NCBI GenBank assembly: GCA_902572475.1
Contig: CACGGB010000002.1
Location: 23,998-87,997, forward strand
Source of the DNA: an uncultured Pelagibacteraceae bacterium
GTDB taxonomy: Bacteria; Pseudomonadota; Alphaproteobacteria; Pelagibacterales; Pelagibacteraceae
Reading direction: 5' to 3'
DNA length: 64,000 nt
Of the stretch, positions 1-10,432 are shown piece after piece. A program made the translations under genes and the position numbers. The notes below the pieces were generated by a model, which was not told where the DNA came from, did not search any database, and saw only the letters and a list, made by a program, of their open reading frames with translations. Position 1 is the first letter of the stretch, and each line of letters begins with the position of its first letter.

Positions 1-835
1 CATTTAACAAAGTTCCTATTGTAGAATTCAAATACTTTCTCTCTACAATTAAATCTAATCCACCATGGTCTTTTACGTATTCAGCAGTTTGAAAATCGTC
101 TGGTAACGTTTCTCTTACAGTGTCTTGTATTACTCTTCGTCCAGCAAAACCAATTACGCTTTTTGGTTCACCAATCAGAATATCCCCCAACATTGCCCAA
201 GAAGCAGTTACCCCTCCTGTTGTTGGATTTGTTAAAATAACGACAAAAGGAATATTTTTTTTCTTCAGCTCATTTACAGCTAAGGCAGTTCTTGACATTT
301 GCATTAATGCTATTGAACTTTCATGCATTCTTTGTCCCCCAGAACAGCTAAAAAATATATATGGCAAATTATTTTCTATCGCATTTTGAGCTCCTGCAAT
401 AAAAGCTTCTCCGGATGCGGCGCCGAACGAACCTCCAATAAATCTAAAGTCTTGAGCTCCTGTTACTACATCGATCCCTTGAACTTTTCCTTTAGCAATT
501 AATACAGCATCACTTTGTCCCGTCAATTCACGCGCTGTTTTTAAACGATCAGTGTATTTTTTCTTATCTACAAAATTTAAAGGATCATCTTTTGGAAGAG
601 GAGTTTCAATTAATTCAAATTCCTTGTTATCAAAAAAGGTTTTGAACCTTTCCTTACAAGTAAGTTTATGATGTTCACCACATTTAGGACAAACCTTAAG
701 ATTGGAGTCCATGTCTTCTTTATAAATCAAATTTTTACAGCTACATGTAGTCCAAAGATTTTCTTCAACTCTTGAAGACCTTTTTTCAAATAAGGACTTT
801 ATTTTTGGTTTGATAAATCTTGTTATCCAATTCAT
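1..835 (-). CDS. accD: Acetyl-CoA carboxylase carboxyltransferase subunit beta (partial, C-terminus outside window)
   Basis: Minus-strand reading frame open from 835 to the window edge; N-terminal zinc-finger-like Cys motifs, carboxyltransferase region; follows trpA as in many alphaproteobacteria. Confidence 0.88.
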   Translation of the reverse strand, partial: MNWITRFIKPKIKSLFEKRSSRVEENLWTTCSCKNLIYKEDMDSNLKVCPKCGEHHKLTCKERFKTFFDNKEFELIETPLPKDDPLNFVDKKKYTDRLKTARELTGQSDAVLIAKGKVQGIDVVTGAQDFRFIGGSFGAASGEAFIAGAQNAIENNLPYIFFSCSGGQRMHESSIALMQMSRTALAVNELKKKNIPFVVILTNPTTGGVTASWAMLGDILIGEPKSVIGFAGRRVIQDTVRETLPDDFQTAEYVKDHGGLDLIVERKYLNSTIGTLLN

Positions 836-1632
836 AAAATTTTATTTCTCAGATTGTACACAACTTTAGCTAACTTTGTGACAGGATTTTGTCTCATTTT
901 GAGTGATTTTGTTATTATTTTACACAACATACTGCCTACAACCAACCCATTTGCTGATTTAAGAGAAGAAATCGTTTTTTCAGTAATTCCGAATCCAATA
1001 ACAAGGTTTTTTTTAGGATTGATTCTTTTAATCGTATTATAGTTTTGTAAAATTTTTTTTGGTGAAACTTTCAGCCTTCCCCCTGTTGTTGAAAGCATTG
1101 AAATATAATAAATCATATCATGCGAGTCATTAACAATTTTTTTCATTCTTTCTCTAGAAGTAGTAGGTGATAAAAGTTGAATAAAGCTTATTGACTTTTT
1201 CTTGCACTTTTTTGCAAAATTTTTATTTTCAGGGTAAGGGAGGTCAACTATAATTAAACCATCAACTCCTGATAACTTACAACTTTTTAAAAAGTTATTT
1301 TCTCCTTTCTGGTAAATTAAATTAAAATAACCCATCAAGATAATTGGTTTATCAGGATTATTTTTTTTAAATTTTTTAACAATTTGAAAAACATCTTTTA
1401 ATTTAATTCCATTTTTTAAAGCTCGGTGCGAGCTACCTTGTATCTGTCCACCATCAGCTATGGGGGTATTGTGAGGGAAACCTAGTTCAAGGATATCAGC
1501 GTGTTTAGATATTTCATTTAATATTTTTAGAGAATTATTTTTGGTGTTATCTCCTGCGACTGTGTAAGTAATTAAAGCTGGTCTTTTTTCTTTTTTACAA
1601 TTTTGAAAAGCTAAAGCTATTTTAGACTTCAT
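832..1632 (-). CDS. trpA: Tryptophan synthase alpha chain
   Basis: ORF 266 aa; ELGFPHNTPIADGGQIQGSSHRAL and GLIIVDLPYPE motifs; adjacent to trpB. Confidence 0.95.
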   Translation of the reverse strand: MKSKIALAFQNCKKEKRPALITYTVAGDNTKNNSLKILNEISKHADILELGFPHNTPIADGGQIQGSSHRALKNGIKLKDVFQIVKKFKKNNPDKPIILMGYFNLIYQKGENNFLKSCKLSGVDGLIIVDLPYPENKNFAKKCKKKSISFIQLLSPTTSRERMKKIVNDSHDMIYYISMLSTTGGRLKVSPKKILQNYNTIKRINPKKNLVIGFGITEKTISSLKSANGLVVGSMLCKIITKSLKMRQNPVTKLAKVVYNLRNKIL

Positions 1633-2861
1633 CTTTTATATGATCCTAATTTCTGTTTAATTATATCCTTATCTTTAATGCTGTCTCCACAAGAGTTCAC
1701 AATAATAACCTCAGAACTGTCCAACTTAGGAGCTAATTTAATTGCCTCTGCAAAAGCATGTGAAGGTTCTAGTGATGGAGAAATATTTTCTAATCCTGAA
1801 ACTAATTTATATGCACTTAGTGCCTCCTCATCATTAGCTGAGGTATATCTTGCTCTTTTTGCATCCTTTAGAAAACAATGTAAAGGGGATATCCCAGGAT
1901 AATCTAATCCTGCAGAAATAGACTCAGTCGAACCTATTTGACCTTCTTTATCTTGAATTACATATTGAGCAGCGCCATGAAGAATTCCTATTTTAGATCC
2001 GTTAGTTAGTGGCGCAGCGTGAAGCTTGCTGTTTTTTGGTCCACCAGCTTCTACTCCAATGAATTCTGCATCGGTGTTCATAAATTCATTCCAGAAACCA
2101 GCCGCAGAACTTCCGCCTCCTACACAATTAATTAATTTTAACTTACTAGGTATTTTTCCAAATTCGTCATTTATTTGCTTAATTAACTCTCTAGAAATTT
2201 GAGCTGTGCTCCAAGCACAAATCTTAATAAAAATATTTGGCCCAACAGTACTTCCTACACACATATGTGTTGTATCACAATTCGAGACCCAGTAACGCAT
2301 ACATTCACTTACCGCATCAACAAGTGTTTGACTTCCCGTAGTAACCGGAACTATCTCTGCTCCGTTTTTTTTAATAGCTTCTACGTTAGGCCTTTGTCTT
2401 TTAATATCTTTAGCGCCCATAAAAATTTTACATTTAAGTCCAAATTTTTTAGCCGCCATAGAAAGCATTTTTCCTGCGTATCCAGCACCAGTATCACCTA
2501 CAATAAATCTTTTTCCTGCCTTTTTAGCTATTAAACAGTGAACAGTAGCATTGTATATCTTGTGAGCACCGCCATTAGCTTCAGAAACCACTTTAGCATA
2601 AATTTGTGCTCCTCCTAGATGGTCTGTTAAATTATCTAGTTTTATAAAAGGAGTAGGAGCGCCTACATATGTTTTAAAGTAATGATCTCTTTCTTTGAGA
2701 AATTTTTTATCTTTTCTTAATTTTGCAAATAATTTTGTTAAATCGTCTATCGGTTTTTTTAAAGTTTCAGGTATAAAGTTTCCACCAAACTTTCCACCGT
2801 ACATGAAATTCTTATCATGCTGGTCGATAAGAGCTAAGTTTTTTCTAATTTTTAATTTCAT
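1629..2861 (-). CDS. trpB: Tryptophan synthase beta chain
   Basis: ORF 410 aa; YGGKFGGNFIPETL start, PLP-type GGGSSAAGFWNEF, LEPSHAFAEA. Confidence 0.96.
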   Translation of the reverse strand: MKLKIRKNLALIDQHDKNFMYGGKFGGNFIPETLKKPIDDLTKLFAKLRKDKKFLKERDHYFKTYVGAPTPFIKLDNLTDHLGGAQIYAKVVSEANGGAHKIYNATVHCLIAKKAGKRFIVGDTGAGYAGKMLSMAAKKFGLKCKIFMGAKDIKRQRPNVEAIKKNGAEIVPVTTGSQTLVDAVSECMRYWVSNCDTTHMCVGSTVGPNIFIKICAWSTAQISRELIKQINDEFGKIPSKLKLINCVGGGSSAAGFWNEFMNTDAEFIGVEAGGPKNSKLHAAPLTNGSKIGILHGAAQYVIQDKEGQIGSTESISAGLDYPGISPLHCFLKDAKRARYTSANDEEALSAYKLVSGLENISPSLEPSHAFAEAIKLAPKLDSSEVIIVNSCGDSIKDKDIIKQKLGSYKR

Positions 2862-3453
2862 TTATTTTTTTTATAAAACTTTTAATTTTCAGGTGATCTT
2901 TGTAACCTAATTGATTTTCTAAACTAGATGATAAATCAAAAAAATTAACCCCTAATTTACAGATATTTTCTACATTATTTTCAGATATCGAACCTGCTAA
3001 AGCATATTTTGTACCAATAGGAATTTTCGTAATTAAATTTTTGGGAAATTCTAAAGATTTCTCCATACCTGGTGTATCAAACAAAATTACATCAGCATTT
3101 TCAAACTCTCTAAATTTTTGAATATCTTGTGCCTCTTTAACTTTAACAGCTTTAATGATTTTAAAACCCATATTTTTAATCTCATTAACTCTTTCTTTTG
3201 TTTCTGACCCATGTAATTGAATATAATCGAAAGTTCCAATTAGGTTCTTTTTTATAAACTCGTCAGAGGGATTGACCGTTACCGCAACAAAAGCAGAATT
3301 TTCTTTATCGTAACTAGAAAGTACTTTAATATCTGACGTATTTACGTTTCTGGGAGATTTTTTATAAAAAACAAATCCTAAATAATTAACTCTAAGATCA
3401 ATACATAATTGGACATCTCTGGTTGGATTTAAGCCACAAATCTTTATTTTCAT
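2845..3453 (-). CDS. trpF: Phosphoribosylanthranilate isomerase
   Basis: ORF 202 aa; KICGLNPTRDVQ..., LGFVFYKKSPRNV, LFDTPG. Confidence 0.92.
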   Translation of the reverse strand: MKIKICGLNPTRDVQLCIDLRVNYLGFVFYKKSPRNVNTSDIKVLSSYDKENSAFVAVTVNPSDEFIKKNLIGTFDYIQLHGSETKERVNEIKNMGFKIIKAVKVKEAQDIQKFREFENADVILFDTPGMEKSLEFPKNLITKIPIGTKYALAGSISENNVENICKLGVNFFDLSSSLENQLGYKDHLKIKSFIKKINEIKN

Positions 3454-4115
3454 TATCTAAGTTTTTTAACAAGATTTTGAATATTTCTTTTTATATTTCC
3501 CCGTGTAATTGCACGTCCAATTACTAACCAATCAGATTTGACTTTCTTAGCTTCCATAGAACGTTTTTGATCATAATTTCTCTTTCCTATTTGCACCCCA
3601 GGAGTAATTATTTCTTTTTTAAAAATTTTTCTTACAGCACTTACTTCATATGGACTACAAACTAATGCATCTAAACCTGCTTTTTTTGCAAGCTTTGCTT
3701 GATGAGATACTAAACTTTTAACTGATTTATTGTACCCAATTAATTTTAAATCATTGTTATTAAGTGAAGTCAAAGTCGTAACACCAATTATTTTTGTTCG
3801 TCCTGAAATTCTTTTTACTGCTTTGAGCGCTGCATGTCCTGAAGAAATATGAACAGTTAGATAATTAATCCTTAAATCTTTTAATGCTTTAACCGCTGAT
3901 ATCATGGTATTTACAGTATCATTTAATTTTAAATCAATAAAAATAATTTTATTTTTTAAAGATGAAATAAATCTCCTACCATTTTTAGAATTCATAAATT
4001 CTAAGCCAAATTTATAACCAATCTTTATCTTATTAGTTTTTGTTTGATTAATTATCCTCTTTGCTTTTGTAAGATTAGTTGTATCACAAGCAATAAAAAT
4101 TTTGATTTTTTTCAT
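3453..4115 (-). CDS. pyrF: Orotidine 5'-phosphate decarboxylase
   Basis: ORF 220 aa; FIDLKLNDTVNT (DxKxxD-type motif), ITPGVQIG, VIGRAIT. Confidence 0.9.
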   Translation of the reverse strand: MKKIKIFIACDTTNLTKAKRIINQTKTNKIKIGYKFGLEFMNSKNGRRFISSLKNKIIFIDLKLNDTVNTMISAVKALKDLRINYLTVHISSGHAALKAVKRISGRTKIIGVTTLTSLNNNDLKLIGYNKSVKSLVSHQAKLAKKAGLDALVCSPYEVSAVRKIFKKEIITPGVQIGKRNYDQKRSMEAKKVKSDWLVIGRAITRGNIKRNIQNLVKKLR

Positions 4116-4393
4116 TTGTTTATTAAAGCTTTAAGTTTTTTGCTAGCTCTAAATCTTACTTTATTTTTTTCAGGGACATAAATCAATTTTCCTGATGCTG
4201 GATTACGAGCTGAAAATTTTTCTTTAATTTTTTTACTAAAAAAAGTTCCAAAACCTCTTATCTCAAATTTTATACCTTTTTTTAGAGATCTTTGAATACT
4301 ATAGCAAAAAGTTTCAAGAATTTCTTCTAATTGGGATTTATCTAATTTTGGATTTTTTTCTTTAAGTTTTTTGATAATTTCTGATCTAGACAA
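4112..4393 (-). CDS. ihfB: Integration host factor beta / HU-family DNA-binding protein
   Basis: ORF 93 aa; EIRGFGTFFSKKIKEKFSARNPASGKLIYVPEKNKVRFRASKKLK; immediately downstream of rpsA. Confidence 0.9.
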   Translation of the reverse strand: MSRSEIIKKLKEKNPKLDKSQLEEILETFCYSIQRSLKKGIKFEIRGFGTFFSKKIKEKFSARNPASGKLIYVPEKNKVRFRASKKLKALINK

Positions 4394-6115
4394 TTACTTT
4401 TCTTTTTTTCCTTTTTTCCCTATAGCCTTCTCAAAGATTCCTTTAAGTGTTGCTCCAGATTTTGTTGCTCCTTCACCAAATTTAGCTATTAAAGATTTTT
4501 CTTCATCTATTTGAGCTGCTTTAACACTCAATTTAATTTTTCTCATTTTTAAATCAAGCTCAGTAATTTTTGCGTCTAAAGCATTTCCTGAAGAAAAAAC
4601 TTCTGGTCTAGCATCTGCAGAGTCCTTTGCTAGATCTGACTTTTTAATTGTGACAATTAGCTTTTTATCTTTATCAATTGAAACTTTAACGCCAGTCTTT
4701 AAAACTTCGTGAATTCTCGTAGTAATCACGTCACCAACTTTTTTGTTGTTATCTTTAAACCAATCTAATGGGTCTTTATCCAAAGCTCGTTTTGAGAATT
4801 TGATTTTATCATCTTTAATTTCTGAAATTTTAACTTCAATTATTTCATTCTTTTTGAATTTTTTTAAATCTTCATTGTTTTCGTCATAGGAAATTTCTTT
4901 ATAATGAAGCATTCCAGTTAAGCCAGTTTCAACTAGTTCTCCAAATATCGCTTTATCAGTGATATTATTAATTTTAATTTTTACTGTTTCTCCAGTTTTT
5001 TCTTTTATTTTATCCCATGGATTGTCCAAAGTAGCTTTATACGAAAGAGAAATTCTCTTTGTTTCTTTATCTATATTAACGATTTTAAATTTTATTTTTT
5101 GAGAAACAGATAGAATTTTACTTGGCTTAACGTTTCTGTTAGTCCAATCTAGTTCTGAGTTATGTACCAAACCTTCAATTCCATCTTCAATTTTAACAAA
5201 GCAACCATAATCCATAATTTTAGTAACTATACCTTCGTAAATTTCACCTAATTTGTATTTTTTTTCAATGTTATCATAAGGGTCTTCGGTTAAAGCTTTT
5301 ACTGAAGCTGATACGCGATTTGTTTTGTTGTCAATTTTAGTTATTTTAACTTTTATTTTTTGTCCAATAGTTACAAGGTCGGATGGTTTTTTCACCCTAC
5401 CATGACTTAAATCGCTCACATGCAAAAGTGCATCAACTCCATTAATATCTAAAAAAATTCCCCAATCTGTTGTTGCTTTCACTATTGCATCATTAACTAT
5501 GTCACCCTCTTTTATATTTTTCAGCGCTTCTGAGATTTCTGCATTTTTGCTTTTTTCAAGAACAGCTCTTCTCGAAACACAAACGTTTCCTCTGTTTTTA
5601 TCTATTCTTGTTGCTATTACTTTGACTGGGGTATTCATTAAGTGATCCACTCTTTTTAAAGGTCTAACATCAATTTGAGATGATGGCATAAAACAAGGTA
5701 AACCATCAACTGTTGCAATGAAGCCTCCTTTGACTTTACCTGTAATATAACCTGTCATTTCTTCTTGAGTTTCAAAAACTTTCTCCATTTTTTTCCAGGC
5801 TTTCATTTTTCTAGCTTTATCTCTTGAAACTATTATTTCACCTTTAAAACTTTCAATTCTTTCAAGATACACGTCAATTTGAGAGCCAACTTTTAATTTA
5901 GAAAGTTCTTCATCATTTTTGAATTCTTCTATAGGTATCATTCCCTCCATTTTTGCTTTACAATCAACAACAATAAAATTTTTTGTTATCTCTGTTACTT
6001 TAGCTTTGATAATTTCGTTTTCTTTAAGCTTTCTATCTTTAAAATCTTGATCAAGAAGGTTTTGGAACTCTTTGTGGAGAGGATTTTGTTTTTTTAATTC
6101 TTGTTCACTTGCCAT
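4394..6115 (-). CDS. rpsA: 30S ribosomal protein S1
   Basis: ORF 573 aa with multiple S1 repeats (WGIFLDINGVDALLHVSDLS, YGCFVKIEDGIEGLVHNSEL). Confidence 0.96.
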   Translation of the reverse strand: MASEQELKKQNPLHKEFQNLLDQDFKDRKLKENEIIKAKVTEITKNFIVVDCKAKMEGMIPIEEFKNDEELSKLKVGSQIDVYLERIESFKGEIIVSRDKARKMKAWKKMEKVFETQEEMTGYITGKVKGGFIATVDGLPCFMPSSQIDVRPLKRVDHLMNTPVKVIATRIDKNRGNVCVSRRAVLEKSKNAEISEALKNIKEGDIVNDAIVKATTDWGIFLDINGVDALLHVSDLSHGRVKKPSDLVTIGQKIKVKITKIDNKTNRVSASVKALTEDPYDNIEKKYKLGEIYEGIVTKIMDYGCFVKIEDGIEGLVHNSELDWTNRNVKPSKILSVSQKIKFKIVNIDKETKRISLSYKATLDNPWDKIKEKTGETVKIKINNITDKAIFGELVETGLTGMLHYKEISYDENNEDLKKFKKNEIIEVKISEIKDDKIKFSKRALDKDPLDWFKDNNKKVGDVITTRIHEVLKTGVKVSIDKDKKLIVTIKKSDLAKDSADARPEVFSSGNALDAKITELDLKMRKIKLSVKAAQIDEEKSLIAKFGEGATKSGATLKGIFEKAIGKKGKKEK

Positions 6116-6761
6116 ATTTTTTTATTATCATTCTTTCTACGTATATTGACATTTTTTGCACCATTGCCTGTTTGTTCAATTTACCGGTGTCGATTTCTAT
6201 CGAATCTCTATGTTTAAGTAAAGGGGAGTTTTTTCTCTTTGTATCTGCAATATTCCTTATTTTAAGGGACTTTTTCACGTCTTTATATTTTATTTTTCGA
6301 TCAATTTTTTTAAGCTCTTTGTGCCTTCTCATAGCTGCAATATTTAAGTTGCACTTAAAAAAAAATTTTAAATCAGATCCTGGCAATATTTTAGTAGATA
6401 TGTCTCTTCCTTCAATACAGCAGTTAGGATTTTTTTTGGCAAATCTTTTTTGAAATTCTTTCAGTATAAGTCTAATATTATTTTTTTTTGCAATAACTGC
6501 ACTATAATCTGAGATCTGTGGTGTGTGTAGTCTAATTTTTTCAAGTTTTTTATAATTTAAATTTTTAAACTTTCGTTTAAGAAATCCTACTTTATTAATT
6601 GGATTATTTTTTAAAATTAAGAAACTTGCATATCTATAAAGTAAACCAGATGATAAAAACTTTAAATTATACTTCTTAGAAATCATTTTTGCTCCAGTAG
6701 ATTTACCAGTAGCTGCTCCGCCATCACAAGATATTTGAATAAATTTCTTAATTTTTTTCAA
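6105..6761 (-). CDS. cmk: Cytidylate kinase
   Basis: ORF 218 aa; SCDGGAATGKSTGAKMI P-loop, CCIEGRDIST; cmk-rpsA synteny. Confidence 0.92.
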   Translation of the reverse strand: MKKIKKFIQISCDGGAATGKSTGAKMISKKYNLKFLSSGLLYRYASFLILKNNPINKVGFLKRKFKNLNYKKLEKIRLHTPQISDYSAVIAKKNNIRLILKEFQKRFAKKNPNCCIEGRDISTKILPGSDLKFFFKCNLNIAAMRRHKELKKIDRKIKYKDVKKSLKIRNIADTKRKNSPLLKHRDSIEIDTGKLNKQAMVQKMSIYVERMIIKKYGK

Positions 6762-8091
6762 ATTTTGCTCCTAAATATTTCATAATTTTCAAAAAAGAGG
6801 GTGATGAGGTATTCACAGTTTCAAAATTTTTTATTTTAGTTTTAGCTCCGGTTAGTAAAGCTAAAACAAAAGCTGACATACAAATCCTATGGTCTCCTAA
6901 ATTAGATACAATAATTTTTTTATCTTCAGCATTAAAGATACCTTTTCCAAATATTTTTAAATTATCTTTTGAGCTAATACTTTTAACACCAATTTGACTT
7001 AAAATACTTTGCATTTCTTTAATACGATTACTTTCTTTATTGGCTAAACCCTCTATTCCTTTAAATATAGATATTCCTTTTACCAACGCAGCTATTACAA
7101 ATAAAATAGGATACTCATCAGTTGCGTTTGTATAGTATGTTTTATCCGCCTTAATTGGTTTGAGTTTACAGTTCTTTATCAAAATATCACCTCTTATTTC
7201 ATTACTTTCTTTTTTTAAATTCATAAATTTTATTTTTGCACCTTGTTTTTTAAGAAGGTGATAAAATCCTATCCTAGTTTTATTTAAGCATACATTTTTA
7301 ATTTTTAGGTTTGATTTTTTATTTAGTAACGTTAATGCTGCGAAAAATGCTGCTGAGGATGGATCTCCAGGTACAGTAACGTCTAATTTTCTAAGCTGTT
7401 GTTTTCCAAAAATTTTAATAATTTTCCTAACATCAGATTTAATGTTGATCACATTTTTATTTTTAAATAACATATTTTCTGTATGGTCTCTGCTTCTCGC
7501 CATTTCTGTAATTTTAGTGTTACCAAATGAATTTAGACCTGCAAGAATGACTGCACTTTTCAATTGAGCAGATACACCGGCTTTATATTCAATCCCTATT
7601 GGAATTTGTGAAGATATGAGATTAAGTGGAAATTTATACTTTTTAGATGGTAAAAATTCAGCTCCAAAATCTGATAATATTTCGATGAGCTCTTTCATAC
7701 TTCTTTTATTTAAAGAATTGTCACCTCTCACTTTAACTTCAACGTTAGGTGTAGTTGATAAAATACCAATCAGAAGTCTTGCTAAAGTCCCTGAATTTCC
7801 AAAATTTAGCACCTCACCTTTTTTTATCGTTAAAGAGCCAAGCCCTTTGCCAAAAATTTTGTAATATTTTGAACTTACCTTTTTTATTTTTACACCTAAT
7901 TTTTTTAGACAATCAATTGTGGAAAAGACATCTTCAGACTCTAAAACATTTTTTACTGTAGAAATATCTTCACTGATCGCACCGATTAAAAAGCTTCTAA
8001 TCGAAATTGATTTATCAGAATCTACGCTTATTACCTTATTAAATTTTAAAATTTTAGAGTTTAATTTTAAATTAAAACTTTTTGAAGACAT
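6748..8091 (-). CDS. aroA: 3-phosphoshikimate 1-carboxyvinyltransferase (EPSP synthase)
   Basis: ORF 447 aa; DKSISIRSFLIGAI, NFGNSGTLARLLIGIL, DHRICMSAFVLALL. Confidence 0.95.
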   Translation of the reverse strand: MSSKSFNLKLNSKILKFNKVISVDSDKSISIRSFLIGAISEDISTVKNVLESEDVFSTIDCLKKLGVKIKKVSSKYYKIFGKGLGSLTIKKGEVLNFGNSGTLARLLIGILSTTPNVEVKVRGDNSLNKRSMKELIEILSDFGAEFLPSKKYKFPLNLISSQIPIGIEYKAGVSAQLKSAVILAGLNSFGNTKITEMARSRDHTENMLFKNKNVINIKSDVRKIIKIFGKQQLRKLDVTVPGDPSSAAFFAALTLLNKKSNLKIKNVCLNKTRIGFYHLLKKQGAKIKFMNLKKESNEIRGDILIKNCKLKPIKADKTYYTNATDEYPILFVIAALVKGISIFKGIEGLANKESNRIKEMQSILSQIGVKSISSKDNLKIFGKGIFNAEDKKIIVSNLGDHRICMSAFVLALLTGAKTKIKNFETVNTSSPSFLKIMKYLGAKFEKN

Positions 8092-8097
8092 CTATTT

Positions 8098-8853
8098 TTA
8101 AGAAAACTGAGAACCAAAATAATGTTCAATAGCTTTAGTAGACTTAAGTAGCTCTCTAGATGTACCCTCTGCAATAATAGTCTGCTCCCCGAGTACATAA
8201 CTTCTGTCTGTTATATCAAATAAATTTTTTACGTTATGATCGGTTACTAAAATAGCTGTACCACTTGATTGGATTTTTAAAATATATTTTTGTATATCTT
8301 GAATTACCAAAGGATCCAGTGCCGCTAATGGCTCATCTAGTAAAACAATTTTAGGTTTATTTATCATGACTCTCGCCATCATCAGTCTTCTTATTTCTCC
8401 ACCAGATAAAACGGATGCGTTTAAGGTTCTCAAATGCTGAAGATTAAATTCATCTAAAAGTTTTTCGGTAATAGCTTTTTGATTTTCGGATCCTTTAATT
8501 GAAATTTGAGCAATTCCTAAAATGTTATCGTATACCGACATATTAAATACGCTTCTTTGTTGAGGCAGATAGCCCAATCCTTCTTTTGATCTTAGATGAA
8601 TAGGAATTTCCTCTATTGACTTGTTATTAAGGTATATCTTCCCTCCCTCAACATTTTGTTCTCCGATACACATTGAAAATAAAGTTGTTTTTCCACAACC
8701 ATTTGGACCTAAAACACCCACACACTCACCAGGAAATACTTTTAAAGATAATTTTTTTAAAATAGGTCTACCATCAAAAGATTTACTAACGTCTTTAACC
8801 TCAAAAATTGGTTTATCTTTTTTAAATTTTAAAATTCTAAAACCTTTTTTCAT
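8098..8853 (-). CDS. lptB: LPS export ABC transporter ATP-binding protein
   Basis: ORF 251 aa; GPNGCGKTTLF Walker A, LSGGEIRRLMMARVMINKPKIVLLDEPLAALDP. Confidence 0.9.
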   Translation of the reverse strand: MKKGFRILKFKKDKPIFEVKDVSKSFDGRPILKKLSLKVFPGECVGVLGPNGCGKTTLFSMCIGEQNVEGGKIYLNNKSIEEIPIHLRSKEGLGYLPQQRSVFNMSVYDNILGIAQISIKGSENQKAITEKLLDEFNLQHLRTLNASVLSGGEIRRLMMARVMINKPKIVLLDEPLAALDPLVIQDIQKYILKIQSSGTAILVTDHNVKNLFDITDRSYVLGEQTIIAEGTSRELLKSTKAIEHYFGSQFS

Positions 8854-9458
8854 TTTAAATTAATATTAGCATTTATTTTGTCATCTTTAAATGATGCAAT
8901 GTTTAAAGTTTGTTTTTTTATATCAAATAAAAGTTTATCTGCAACCATAGTACCTCTAATATCTTTAATTTTAACTTTTTCTGAAATGATTAAAAAACTT
9001 TTAGAATTAGAGTACTCTGCTTTTTGAGCAAATAACTGGCTTCCCTCATATGTGGCACTAACATCTCCTTTAAAAACCATATCTAAAGAAATATTGTTAT
9101 AGATACCGATATCTGAAAAAACATTTAGAACTGTACCGTCTTTGAAATAAAATCTTGCTTCTACAAATTTCATATTAACAACATCTGACTCTGATTTACT
9201 ATTCCGTGCCTCTTTTGATTTAAGAATATATCTATTTCCAGCAAGATCTAAACCAGAATATTCTATATTATAAAAGACATCACTATTTTCAGTGTTACTA
9301 TTTTCTAATTGTTTCTTTATTTTTTCCTGTGTTTCTCTTGAAACAATTTTTTCGTTAGATGTTTCATTTTGATTAAAGTAAGTAAAAATTATAATTAACA
9401 TACCTACGATCAAAAGACCTATTTGGATCAATCTTAACTTTTTTTTTCTTTCAATCAT
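8850..9458 (-). CDS. lptC: LPS export ABC transporter periplasmic protein LptC-like
   Basis: ORF 202 aa; single N-terminal TM followed by LptC-like beta-rich domain (YNIEYSGLDLAGNRYILKSKEAR); located between kdsD and lptB. Confidence 0.78.
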   Translation of the reverse strand: MIERKKKLRLIQIGLLIVGMLIIIFTYFNQNETSNEKIVSRETQEKIKKQLENSNTENSDVFYNIEYSGLDLAGNRYILKSKEARNSKSESDVVNMKFVEARFYFKDGTVLNVFSDIGIYNNISLDMVFKGDVSATYEGSQLFAQKAEYSNSKSFLIISEKVKIKDIRGTMVADKLLFDIKKQTLNIASFKDDKINANINLK

Positions 9459-10432
9459 TTTATTCCAGTTTGTAATAGAAAGTGAATATGAATTATACCT
9501 TTTAAAACTTTGTTATTTTTTTTGTAATCTTTGTCAGAAACTACTAGCAAACTTGTAATTTTTTTTTCATTCATTATCGCTAATGCTTTTGATGCTGGCA
9601 TATTTTCATTCACCACTAGTGGATTTTTTGTCATGAAATTTTTTAGATTATTTTGTGAATAATTCTTAATTTCTCGTCTTAGATCGCCATCTGTTACCAA
9701 ACCTTTAATAAATCTTTTTTGTAAAATCACTACTATACCAAGTTTCTTTTTATTAATAATCTTAAGAGCTTCTTTAAAACTTCCTTTGTAGTTTAAAGTT
9801 GGCATTTTATTTCCAGAGACCATAATATCTTTGGCTAATAAAAGAGAGGTACCAATATTTCCTCCTGGATGAAAAACTTTAAATTTTTCTTTAGAAAATT
9901 TTTTTTGGTACATCACTGTTGTAGCTAAACAATCACCTAACAATAATGTTATTGAGGTACTGGATGTTGGTACCATTCCAGTAACATCAGATTCTTTTAC
10001 CTTTGGAAGAATTAATCTTATATCACTGGCTTTTAAAAGTGTGCTGTCTGGTTTGGAGGCCACACCTATTATTTTAATACCAAAGCGATTTGCGTACTTT
10101 AGCATATTTGTTAGTTCGGATGTATTCCCTGAGTAAGAAAAAATAATAAGTAAATCTTTTTTTTCTATTTGTCCCATATCACCATGTAGCGCTTGTGCTG
10201 GGTCGCAAAAAAAACTTGGAATTCCTACGCTGGAAAATGTCGCTGAAATCTTTCTGGCAATAATACCTGATTTTCCTATTCCTGCTAAAATTACTTTTCC
10301 TTTACAGTTTACAATTAAGTCTACAGCTTTAGAAAATGATTTGTTAAAAACTTTTTTGATTTTCTTTAGCTCATTAATCTGAGTATTCGCTGCTTTTTTG
10401 GCAAGAGATATATAATTTTTTTTATTCATCAA
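9455..10432 (-). CDS. kdsD: Arabinose-5-phosphate isomerase (SIS + CBS domains)
   Basis: ORF 325 aa; GIGKSGIIARKISATFSSVGIPSFFCDPAQALHGDMGQI, CBS pair at C-terminus. Confidence 0.92.
   Translation of the reverse strand: MMNKKNYISLAKKAANTQINELKKIKKVFNKSFSKAVDLIVNCKGKVILAGIGKSGIIARKISATFSSVGIPSFFCDPAQALHGDMGQIEKKDLLIIFSYSGNTSELTNMLKYANRFGIKIIGVASKPDSTLLKASDIRLILPKVKESDVTGMVPTSSTSITLLLGDCLATTVMYQKKFSKEKFKVFHPGGNIGTSLLLAKDIMVSGNKMPTLNYKGSFKEALKIINKKKLGIVVILQKRFIKGLVTDGDLRREIKNYSQNNLKNFMTKNPLVVNENMPASKALAIMNEKKITSLLVVSDKDYKKNNKVLKGIIHIHFLLQTGIK

Noticed and set aside
120-389. 89-aa ORF antisense to accD
   Set aside because: Lies inside well-supported accD coding sequence; no independent start signal or family resemblance
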